This document shows, in pieces, positions 45,322 through 52,921 of a DNA stretch of 64,000 nucleotides. Source of the DNA: Sphingomonas mali NBRC 15500 (GTDB lineage Bacteria > Pseudomonadota > Alphaproteobacteria > Sphingomonadales > Sphingomonadaceae). Each line of letters opens with the position of its first letter. Position 1 is the stretch's first letter. The notes beneath the pieces were generated by a model. That model made no database searches. It saw only the letters and a program-made list of their open reading frames with translations, and was not told where the DNA came from. The translations under genes were made by a program, and so were the position numbers. The stretch is taken from contig NZ_BCYX01000001.1 of assembly GCF_001598415.1 (NCBI RefSeq), positions 248,001-312,000 of the forward strand, written 5' to 3'.

Positions 45322-46790
45322 GCGCCCGCGTCGATAGCCTCGTCCTGCTCGGCCGCGATGCGCCGCTCTGGCTCGCGGCGAGCGTGCTCCAGGCTGCGGC
45401 CGGCGTCGCGATCACCGCGATCGAACTACCCAGCCTGCTCCACGTCAGCGACGTCTATGCGACATTGCCGGGAATCGAAGCGCTCCACACGAGGTTGCGG
45501 CTCGACGAAGCCGGGCTGCTGCGCGCGACCGGTGGGGCCTTTTCCCTCGGGCAGAACTTCCGCGACATGCTCGGTGGGCACGGATATTTCCTCAATGCGT
45601 ACGGCGCCTATGGCACGCAGATCGAGGGCAACGACTTCTTCCCTTATTGGGTGAAGGCGCGCGCGCTCGGGCTCGACGTCGCGCTCGAGCAATTCTCGCT
45701 GACCGCTGCCGCCGCGCGCCAGGGCCGGGTGATGATCCCCGACGAGGCGAGCGAAATCTATGGCCGCGCCGATTACGGCTATCATCTGCCCGCCATCGCC
45801 TATGCCGCCGGGCTGAAGAGCGTCGCCGCGCGGATCGGCGTAACGATGCGCACCGCCAACCACATCGCGATCGAGCGCGGAGACGGCGGCAACATCACTG
45901 CCCTGGTCGCCGATGGCGACCGCGTCCCGGCCGACTTGTTCGTCGACGCAACCGGCAGCGACGCCGCGCTGATCGGCAAGACGCTCGGGGTCGGCCAGCA
46001 GAGCTGGCGCGCGCATTTCCCCGCCGACCTCGTGTTCGCGGCGCGCGCGCAGCCCTTCACGCCGATCCCGACCTATGCCGAACTGCGAGCCTGGCCGCCG
46101 GGATGGGCGGCACTCTACCCCACCCAGGCCGCGACCCATGTGATCCACGCCTTTTCGAGCGCGCTTACCGAGCCCGAGGCCGCGCTGGACCAACTCGGCG
46201 CGACCACTGGGCTTGCGCTCGGCGACGCCGTGTTGCGCCCGTCCGAGCCGGGGCGGCGCGAACAGCCGTGGGCGCACAATTGCGTCGCGATCGGCAGCGC
46301 GGCCTGCGCGCTCGATCCGATCCACAATCTCGACCTCCACGCGGTCCAGCTCGGTCTCGTCACGCTGCTGACCTATTTCCCGGCCGGGCAGGACGCCGAG
46401 CCGAGCCGCAACGAATATAATCGTCTGATGCGCTCCTCGTTCGAACGGCTGCGCGATTACCAGGCCGCCTTCTATATGCTCGCGCCCTACCCCGGCGCGT
46501 TCTGGGACGGCGGCCGCGCCGCGCCGCCGCCGCCCGAGCTCGCGCATATCGTCGCGACCTTCCGCGCGCGCAGCGAGGTGCCGCCGATGGAGGATGACAG
46601 CATCCCGACCGATAACTGGCGCGCGCTGCTGATCGGGCTGGGCCTTGCGCCCGAAAGCTATCCGCCGCGGATCGACGCGACAGCTCCTGATGTGGTCAAG
46701 GCGCAGTTCCGCGCCATGCTGGGTTTCGTCAAGGACGCCGTGCTGCGTCAGCCGACGCATGCCCAGGCACTGGGGACGGCCGATGGTTGA
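45318..46790 (+). CDS. Degenerate tryptophan-halogenase-family protein
   Basis: A 490-residue homologue of the preceding protein along most of its length (for example ADLFVDATGSDAALIG against GDLFVDCSGFRSLLVG, and AEPSRNEYNRLM against RLAAEYNRLF). The FAD-binding G-x-G-x-x-G is replaced by LLGRDAPLWLAASV. The catalytic-lysine segment reads GGAFSLGQNFRDML, without a lysine. The E-P-L-E-S-T segment is ALDPIHNLDLH, and no W-x-W-x-I is found. It is probably not a halogenase and may act as a partner or scaffold for the intact one. GTG 45318 overlaps the upstream stop (GTGA), and its 3' end overlaps the cupin gene by eight bases. Confidence 0.78.
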   Translation: MSARVDSLVLLGRDAPLWLAASVLQAAAGVAITAIELPSLLHVSDVYATLPGIEALHTRLRLDEAGLLRATGGAFSLGQNFRDMLGGHGYFLNAYGAYGTQIEGNDFFPYWVKARALGLDVALEQFSLTAAAARQGRVMIPDEASEIYGRADYGYHLPAIAYAAGLKSVAARIGVTMRTANHIAIERGDGGNITALVADGDRVPADLFVDATGSDAALIGKTLGVGQQSWRAHFPADLVFAARAQPFTPIPTYAELRAWPPGWAALYPTQAATHVIHAFSSALTEPEAALDQLGATTGLALGDAVLRPSEPGRREQPWAHNCVAIGSAACALDPIHNLDLHAVQLGLVTLLTYFPAGQDAEPSRNEYNRLMRSSFERLRDYQAAFYMLAPYPGAFWDGGRAAPPPPELAHIVATFRARSEVPPMEDDSIPTDNWRALLIGLGLAPESYPPRIDATAPDVVKAQFRAMLGFVKDAVLRQPTHAQALGTADG

Positions 46791-47811
46791 ACCCGTCCGC
46801 CTGGCGCGCGATCCGGCCGCGCTCGACAGCCTGCCCTTGGTCGAGAGACGCTGCGTCACCGACGCGGAAGACTTCGCCGCGATCGTCGCCGCCGGCGAGC
46901 CAGTGATCGTCCAGCGGTTGTTCGACACCTGGCCCGCGCTCGCGGCCGGGATACAGGGGCCAGCGACGCTCGGCGGCTATTTCCGCCGCCTCGATCGCGG
47001 CGCGCCTGTTCCGGTGATGGAGGCGCCCGCGCGCCACAAGGGCCAATTCGCTTACGGCCCCGATAGGCGCGAATTCACTTTCACCAAACGTCAGGCGCCG
47101 CTCGGCGCGACGCTCGACCGGATCGAGGCCCTGATCGGTCAGCCCGACGCGCCGACGGTCGCGATCCAGATGTTGCGGCTCGACCAGGCCATGCCCGATT
47201 TCGTCGAGCACAACGCCATGCCGCTGCTGCCCGGCATCGGCCCGCGGCTGTGGTTGGGCGGCGCGGTGCTTACGCGCACGCACAACGATCGCGACCATAA
47301 CCTCGCCTGCGTCCTCGCCGGGCGGCGCCGCTTCGTGCTGTTCCCGCCCGATCAGGTGAGCAACCTTTATGTCGGCCCGCCCGACACTCCGCCGCGCTTG
47401 TCACTGGTCGACCCCGAAGCGCCCGATCTCGCGCGCTTCCCGCGTTATGCGGAGGCGATCGCGGCAGCACGCCTCGCCCTTCTCGAGCCGGGCGAGGCGC
47501 TCTTCATGCCACGCTATTGGTGGCATCATGTCACCTCGCTCGATCCGTATAACGCGATGGTCAATTACTGGTGGGGCGGCAGCGAGGAACCCAATGACGC
47601 GTTCCTGACCGCCTTGCTCGCGTTCCGCGACCTGCCACCGGGCGAGCGCGATTATTGGCGCGAGATGGTCGCAGCATACGTATTCGCCGAGCGCGGCGAC
47701 GTCCTCTCGCATATCCCCGCGCCTTTGCAGGGGCCGCTCGGCCCGTTCTCCCCTTCCGCCCGCGCGGCGCTGCGCAAACAGCTTCGCGCCGCCGCCCTCA
47801 AATCCTCCTGA
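46783..47811 (+). CDS. Cupin-like / JmjC-fold Fe(II) oxygenase (Cupin_8)
   Basis: A 342-residue cupin_8/JmjC-like protein. The metal-binding facial triad can be read as His167 and Asp169 in RTHNDRDHN, and His248 or His249 in YWWHHVTSL; FVLFPPDQ and LEPGEALFMPRYWWH are standard family sequences. These are usually 2-oxoglutarate-dependent hydroxylases or related oxygenases. The start ATG 46783 overlaps the previous gene by eight bases, and the GH97 gene follows after 21 bp. Genes of this family recur beside tryptophan-halogenase-like genes in TonB-receptor operons; the substrate is unknown. Confidence 0.86.
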   Translation: MVEPVRLARDPAALDSLPLVERRCVTDAEDFAAIVAAGEPVIVQRLFDTWPALAAGIQGPATLGGYFRRLDRGAPVPVMEAPARHKGQFAYGPDRREFTFTKRQAPLGATLDRIEALIGQPDAPTVAIQMLRLDQAMPDFVEHNAMPLLPGIGPRLWLGGAVLTRTHNDRDHNLACVLAGRRRFVLFPPDQVSNLYVGPPDTPPRLSLVDPEAPDLARFPRYAEAIAAARLALLEPGEALFMPRYWWHHVTSLDPYNAMVNYWWGGSEEPNDAFLTALLAFRDLPPGERDYWREMVAAYVFAERGDVLSHIPAPLQGPLGPFSPSARAALRKQLRAAALKSS

Positions 47812-47832
47812 CCCTCCCCAAGGAAAGACCCG

Positions 47833-49854
47833 ATGATCCTTCGCTCGCTTGCCCTGATCGCCGCGCTCGGCTGGACCGCCTCCGCAGCGGCCGCCACGCG
47901 CGAATGCGCGCAATCACCGGGCAAGGTGATCGAGGTCTGCGTGTGGGTCGATAACGGCCAGGCGCTGTACGAGGTCACGCGCAAGGGCGCGGTGGTGCTC
48001 GCGCCGTCCGAACTCGGCCTGACGTTCAAGGGCGAGCCCGCGGCGCGCTACACCGCGATCGGCAATCCGCGCCGCGCGACCTCCAACACCAGTTGGGAAC
48101 AGCCCTGGGGCGAAGAGCGCGTGATCCGCGACAATCACACCCAGCTGACCGTGACGCTGAGCGGCGACACCGCGCTCAACAAGGCGGTCGATGTCACCTT
48201 CCGCCTGTTCGATGACGGCTTCGGCTTCCGCTACGATTACGCCGGCATCCCCGCCGGACAGGAGGTCGCGGTCACGGCCGAGCGGACCCAATTCCATACG
48301 CTCGGCGCCTATCAGGCGTGGTGGTATCAAGGCCTGGGCCAGGAACGCGACGAATATCTCTACACCCAGACCGACGCGCGCCGCATCACCCTGGCCGAGA
48401 CGCCGCTGACGATGAAGGGCGCCAACGGCCTGTACCTCTCGTTCCATGAAGCGGCGATGATCGATTTCCCGTCGATGCTGCTGCAGGCCAATGGCGAAGG
48501 CACGCTGACCGCCTGGTTGATGCCGTGGCCCGACGGCACGCTGGCGAAGAAGACCGGGGCGTTCACCACGCCGTGGCGAACGGTGCTGATCGGTGAAACA
48601 CCGGGTGCGCTGGCTGACAGCCGGATCGAGCTCAACCTCAACGAGCCGAGCAAGATCCCCGACATCCAGAAGTGGTTCACCCCCGGCAAGTACGTTGGCG
48701 TGTGGTGGGAAATGCATCTCGACAAGACCACCTGGGGCAGCGGCATGCGCCACGGCGCCACCACCGCCAACGTCGAGCGCTATATCGATTTTGCCGCCAA
48801 ATACGGGTTCAGCGGCGTGCTGGTCGAGGGCTGGAACCTCGGCTGGGACGGCGACTGGATCACCAACGGCGACAAGTTCAGCTTCACCAAGCCCTATCCC
48901 GATTTCGACATCGCGGCGATCACCGCTTACGCCAAGTCGAAAGGCGTCCAACTGATCGGGCATAACGAGACCGGCGGCGCGGTGATCAATTACGAGAACC
49001 AGCTCGACGACGCGATGAAGTTCTACCAGCGCTATGGCGTCCGCGCGGTGAAAACCGGCTATGTTCGCCATGCCGGCGACATCCTCGACCGCGACGGCAA
49101 GGGCGAATGGTTCGCCGGGCAATTCATGGTGCGCCACAATCTACTGGTCGCCGAAACAGCCGCCAAATACGGCATCGCGATCGATGCGCACGAGCCGGTC
49201 AAGGATACGGGTCTCCGCCGCACCTGGCCCAACATGGTCGCCCGCGAAGGCGCGCGCGGTCAGGAATATAATGCCTGGGGCGTGCCGACCAATCCGCCCG
49301 AGCATATGACCATCCTGCCGTTCACGCGGCTGCTCGGCGGGCCGATGGACTTCACCCCCGGGATTTTCGACATCGCGCATGGCAAGGATGACGTGACGCG
49401 CCGCGTGCAGTCGACGCTGGCGACGCAGCTCGCGGAATATGTCGTGGTTTACAGCCCGATCCAGATGGCCGCCGACCTGCCCGAGAATTACGAGAAGAAC
49501 CTGGCCGCGTTCCAGTTCATCCGCGACGTGCCGACCGATTGGGAAACCACGAAAACGCTGCAGTCGGAGATCGGCGATTACGTCGTTGTCGCGCGCCAGC
49601 CGCGCGGCGGGCAGGACTGGTTCCTCGGCGCGATAACCGACGAAAATGCGCGCGCCCTCGAACAGCCGCTTGGCTTCCTGGCGCCGGGTAAGAAGTATGA
49701 GGCACAGATCTATCGCGACGGCCCCAATGCGGATTACCGCGTGAACCCGCTGGCGATCACGATCGAGAAGAAAGTCGTCACCGCGAAGGATGTGCTGACA
49801 CTCGACCTGGCCCCCGGCGGCGGCACCGCGATCCGGTTTCGCCTTATCGGATGA
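47833..49854 (+). CDS. Glycoside hydrolase family 97 (SusB-like alpha-glycosidase)
   Basis: A 673-residue exported GH97 enzyme with a signal peptide (LALIAALGWTASAAAA). The N-terminal beta-sandwich ends near residue 280, the catalytic barrel follows (YVGVWWEMHLDKTTWGSG, VEGWNLGWDGDW), and a C-terminal beta domain closes the protein. Glu379 (GHNETGG), Glu454 (AHEPVKDTG) and Glu478 (ARGQEYNAWG) sit where inverting SusB-type enzymes have their glutamates. The 24-residue spacing of the last two equals that of Bacteroides SusB as I recall it. It should release glucose from alpha-glucosides in the periplasm. AAGGAAAG precedes the ATG. It completes the receptor-to-transporter glucan pathway. Confidence 0.92.
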   Translation: MILRSLALIAALGWTASAAAATRECAQSPGKVIEVCVWVDNGQALYEVTRKGAVVLAPSELGLTFKGEPAARYTAIGNPRRATSNTSWEQPWGEERVIRDNHTQLTVTLSGDTALNKAVDVTFRLFDDGFGFRYDYAGIPAGQEVAVTAERTQFHTLGAYQAWWYQGLGQERDEYLYTQTDARRITLAETPLTMKGANGLYLSFHEAAMIDFPSMLLQANGEGTLTAWLMPWPDGTLAKKTGAFTTPWRTVLIGETPGALADSRIELNLNEPSKIPDIQKWFTPGKYVGVWWEMHLDKTTWGSGMRHGATTANVERYIDFAAKYGFSGVLVEGWNLGWDGDWITNGDKFSFTKPYPDFDIAAITAYAKSKGVQLIGHNETGGAVINYENQLDDAMKFYQRYGVRAVKTGYVRHAGDILDRDGKGEWFAGQFMVRHNLLVAETAAKYGIAIDAHEPVKDTGLRRTWPNMVAREGARGQEYNAWGVPTNPPEHMTILPFTRLLGGPMDFTPGIFDIAHGKDDVTRRVQSTLATQLAEYVVVYSPIQMAADLPENYEKNLAAFQFIRDVPTDWETTKTLQSEIGDYVVVARQPRGGQDWFLGAITDENARALEQPLGFLAPGKKYEAQIYRDGPNADYRVNPLAITIEKKVVTAKDVLTLDLAPGGGTAIRFRLIG

Positions 49855-50047
49855 CCTTTAGGGCCCGCCCTCACTGGGATCTTGCCTGCTCCCCATTCCT
49901 CCCCCACTCGCACGTAGACGCGCAGCGCGCGTGGGCATCGAGGCGAACGATGTGGAAAAGGGCGGTCCGCGACGGCGATAGTCGGAGGAAATATCCGCCA
50001 AATGACGGCATGGCGCGCGCCTTTACATTTAGCTTTGCGCCAACGCA

Positions 50048-50488
50048 TTAACCGTACTTGGTCAAATCCAACCGGCCTGGAGGGGCAGACATCGATCCAC
50101 GTCGCGAGCCCTTGAACAAGGCGTGTATGCACGCCTTCAATCGCGCCGCTCCAAATGGCTTTGCAAGAAAGAGCGCCCCAGGAGGCAGCGGCACCGCCGC
50201 GAAAGACCTGTTACCGGAAACGACCAGTATGCGCGTTGCCGGCCATCGCTCGTGAATTTCCCAGGCGAGACCCAGACCATGGCGTTCGCCCGGCATTTCA
50301 ACGTCAGTAACCAACAACGAAAGGGGCCGGGCCATTGCCTCGATGATCGAGATGGCTTCGGTCACGCTGGCCGCCTCCCTCGCTTCAAATCCGAGCTCCT
50401 CGACCGTCTCCCGCGCCTGCCTCCGTAGAAGCGGCATGTCCTCGACAATCGCGGCGATTGGGGTGTTTGGCGAACGGCTCGTGAGCAT
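50048..50488 (-). CDS. Single-domain response regulator
   Basis: A 146-residue lone receiver domain. The acidic pocket starts at VEDMP; the phosphoacceptor is Asp62 in LLVTDVEMPG, and the conserved lysine is Lys110 in LAKPFG. There is no output domain; the last 20 residues are basic and probably disordered. I chose ATG 50488, preceded by GGAGAAGG; a longer frame from 50593 has no support. It is transcribed away from the OmpR-type regulator gene across a 426-bp gap, so it may share phosphate with the CHASE2 kinase encoded nearby or act as a sink. Confidence 0.87.
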   Translation of the reverse strand: MLTSRSPNTPIAAIVEDMPLLRRQARETVEELGFEAREAASVTEAISIIEAMARPLSLLVTDVEMPGERHGLGLAWEIHERWPATRILVVSGNRSFAAVPLPPGALFLAKPFGAARLKACIHALFKGSRRGSMSAPPGRLDLTKYG

Positions 50489-50914
50489 CGGCAACCTTCT
50501 CCAACGGTACCATGTCCTGCAACGAAGACCCGAAGCCGAAGGAGCGCGCCCGCTACCTCGATGGTCGGTCCGTGCCGGGCCAAGTGCCTTCAAACAGAGC
50601 TGAGAAGTGTCCTACAACGACGCGATCGTTGCGTTACCCCCGCGTTACAACTGTTTACGGAGCAAGAGACGGAAGCTCCCCGGGCGTTACAATTGTTTAC
50701 AAGCCCGCGATTGTCGCTCTTCGGCCCTGTTGCTAGCAGCGGCGCATGTCGCGGAGCAGCACCCCTTGCAGGAGAGTGAACCACCGACGGTCAGGCACAC
50801 CGCTATCGCTCGGAACCCTTTGCGCAGGACGGCACAGCAATCGCTTGCCCGATTTCCGGCAACTGGCTGGGGCGCTTATGGCTGAGCCCTATTGAGTTCG
50901 CGCAAGGGCCTTGC
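50489..50914. promoter_or_regulatory. Divergent regulatory gap with phased GTTAC direct repeats
   Basis: This 426-bp gap holds no convincing gene. Two copies of GTTACAAYTGTTTAC occur at 50644-50658 and 50686-50700, exactly 42 bp apart (four helical turns). An extra GTTAC lies at 50633, 11 bp before the first copy. Direct repeats at such phasing are typical of OmpR/PhoB-family binding sites, and an OmpR-family gene starts at 50915. Autoregulation, or control of both divergent genes, is inferred. The 50915 start has only a weak ribosome-binding site. Confidence 0.6.
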
Positions 50915-51610
50915 ATGCGAATCGCGGTAGTCGATGACGATGAAAGCGTGATCGAATATGCGTCGGCAGCACTCGCCGCCGCAGGGCATTCGTGCACCGG
51001 GTTTCGCAACGGCGCCTCCCTTCTCGCCGCATTGCGAAGGCAGACTTTCGACCTGATCCTGCTCGACTGGAATCTGCCCGACAGCTCGGGGATGGAGCTG
51101 CTGCGATCGATCCGCGACGCGGTTTCGCGCGCAACCGCGATCATCATGCTCACGAGCCGGTCGGACAAGGACGACGTTGCCGCGGCGCTCCATGCGGGAG
51201 CGGACGACTATGTCGTAAAACCGGAAACCGGCGCGGTAATCGTGGCACGGGTACAGGCGGTCCTTCGCCGCGCGGTGCCCGTGGCCGCACAAGACCGGAT
51301 CCTGCAATTCGGAACCTATGCCTTCGATCGCCTGACAGAACGGGTGAGCGTTGGTGGCGAGGAATTTGCACTGAGCGCGAAGGAGTTCCAGCTCGCGCTC
51401 GCCCTTTTCGAGAACATGCACCGCGCACTTTCGAGGAGCTATCTGCTGGAGACGATTTGGCAGAGCGCCGCCGACCTCTCGACGCGAACGCTCGACATGC
51501 ACGTCTCCCGAATCCGAACGAAGCTCAAGCTGACCCCGGAGAACGGCTACCGGATCGTCGCCATATCTGGCTATGGTTACCGCTTGGAGCGTTTCGGGGC
51601 GGAAAATTGA
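50915..51610 (+). CDS. OmpR/PhoB-family response regulator
   Basis: A 231-residue regulator. The receiver domain (1-118) has acidic residues VVDDDE, phosphoacceptor Asp51 (LLDWNLPDSSG) and Lys102 (VVKPETG). The winged-helix domain (about 130-225) has LSAKEFQLALALFEN, DLSTRTLDMHVSRIRTKL and the terminal YRIVAISGYGYRL. It is the first gene of a rightward operon: its stop overlaps the LysM-FecR start (TTGA), and the CHASE2 kinase gene follows. It probably controls its own promoter through the GTTAC repeats upstream. Confidence 0.93.
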   Translation: MRIAVVDDDESVIEYASAALAAAGHSCTGFRNGASLLAALRRQTFDLILLDWNLPDSSGMELLRSIRDAVSRATAIIMLTSRSDKDDVAAALHAGADDYVVKPETGAVIVARVQAVLRRAVPVAAQDRILQFGTYAFDRLTERVSVGGEEFALSAKEFQLALALFENMHRALSRSYLLETIWQSAADLSTRTLDMHVSRIRTKLKLTPENGYRIVAISGYGYRLERFGAEN

Positions 51611-52917
51611 GCATCTTACTCGCGGTCGCCGCGCACGCCGCCGCCATCGCACCCGCCCAACCGCAGAACGACATTATCTATTATGTCATCCGGCGAGGAG
51701 ATACGCTCTACGGGCTGAGCCGGAACTTTCTTGTGCCGGAGCGCCGCTGGGAAGCTCTGCTGCGGCTGGCGGCAATCCGCGATCCGAAGCGACTGCCGGT
51801 GGGCCGCACGCTGCGGATCCCTCGAACCTGGTTGCGCTTCAAAGTCGAACCGGCACGTCTGGCGGGCTACCGAGGCACCGTGAGTCTGTCGATGAGCGGC
51901 AGGACAATTGTGCCCTCTGTCGGCGCCGTCATCAGCGAAGGCGCTGAAATCGCCACTGCGGGCAACAGCTTCGCGACACTAATGTTGGCGGACCGGTCGC
52001 AAGTGGTGATCCCGTCGCAAAGCCGGGTCCGTGTTCGGGAGCTGCGGCGGATCCTGCTTACCGGGGCGATCGACTATCGCATCGACGTCGAGCACGGCCG
52101 GCTCGAGACCAGGGTGACGCCGCTGGAGCAACCGTCCGGCCGATACCGAATCCAGACGCCAATCAGCATGACGGCGGTCCGGGGAACCGAGTTCCGCGTC
52201 TCCTTCGAGGACGAGCGCCGCGCAGCAGCCACCGAGGTCCTGGCGGGGACGGTGACGTTTTCATCTTCGGCGAGCGAGAAGAGACTGACGCTGGAACGCA
52301 GTTTCGGGGCCACGCTCGATCGAGCGGGCGGATCTCGCGTTGAAAAGCTGCTCACTGCTCCCGACCTCGAGGAGCCGCCGGCGTTGCAGACGAAAGACGC
52401 GGTCGAGTTCCGCGTGCGCAAGCTGGAAGGCTCAACACGCTACAGGGCTGTGATAGCCTCCGACGCGGGCTTCATCGACAACATTGCCGAGCAATTCTCC
52501 GACGATGGCGCGTTCGCGTTGGCGAATATACCCAACGGCAACCTCTTCGTTCGCGTCTCAGCGATCGCCGCCAGCGGCCTCGAAGGAATGGCCCAATCCT
52601 ACAGCTTCCGGCGTCGGCTCGCCTCAATACGCGGCACCGTGGAACCTGAGGACGACGGCTATCGATTCCGGTGGACCGGGGCGGGCGGCGGCGTGCGCCG
52701 ATACCGCTTTCAGCTGAGGCGGGACACACCACAGGGCGCTCTCGTCGTCGACGAGGTGGCCCTGGAACGCGATGCGCTCACTCTGCGGCGGCTGAAGGCA
52801 GGCGTCTACTATTGGCGTGTAGGCCTCGCCCAGCTCGAAGACGGCGAAATCACCGAGTCCTGGACCGAGCCTGAAAAGCTCACGATCACCGATCCTTCCC
52901 GATTGCCGAGGGGCTGA
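51607..52917 (+). CDS. Exported LysM-FecR domain protein
   Basis: A 436-residue protein with a short signal-like leader (ILLAVAAHAAAIAPAQ) and a LysM domain at about residues 22-70 (YVIRRGDTLYGLSRNFL ... LPVGRTLRIPRTW). A FecR-type beta domain follows at about 90-210 (ATLMLADRSQVVIPSQSRVRV, TPISMTAVRGTEFRV), then a C-terminal region resembling repeated beta modules. The start TTG 51607 overlaps the response-regulator stop. Unlike sigma-regulating FecR proteins it has no transmembrane helix or cytoplasmic domain; LysM suggests peptidoglycan attachment. Wedged between regulator and CHASE2 kinase genes, it is a candidate periplasmic sensor or ligand-presenting partner of the kinase. Confidence 0.82.
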   Translation: MSILLAVAAHAAAIAPAQPQNDIIYYVIRRGDTLYGLSRNFLVPERRWEALLRLAAIRDPKRLPVGRTLRIPRTWLRFKVEPARLAGYRGTVSLSMSGRTIVPSVGAVISEGAEIATAGNSFATLMLADRSQVVIPSQSRVRVRELRRILLTGAIDYRIDVEHGRLETRVTPLEQPSGRYRIQTPISMTAVRGTEFRVSFEDERRAAATEVLAGTVTFSSSASEKRLTLERSFGATLDRAGGSRVEKLLTAPDLEEPPALQTKDAVEFRVRKLEGSTRYRAVIASDAGFIDNIAEQFSDDGAFALANIPNGNLFVRVSAIAASGLEGMAQSYSFRRRLASIRGTVEPEDDGYRFRWTGAGGGVRRYRFQLRRDTPQGALVVDEVALERDALTLRRLKAGVYYWRVGLAQLEDGEITESWTEPEKLTITDPSRLPRG

Positions 52918-52921
52918 AGAC

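Noticed and set aside
43783..46790. Halogenated natural-product biosynthesis cluster
   Set aside because: No peptide synthetase, polyketide synthase or tailoring set is present; the context is a TonB receptor, LacI regulator, sugar carrier and GH97 enzyme.
49898..49912. CCTCCCCC-like stretch as a further copy of the DUF559 repeat
   Set aside because: Only a few C-rich bases agree; the GGAAC loop and the TGGTGGAGGG part are missing.
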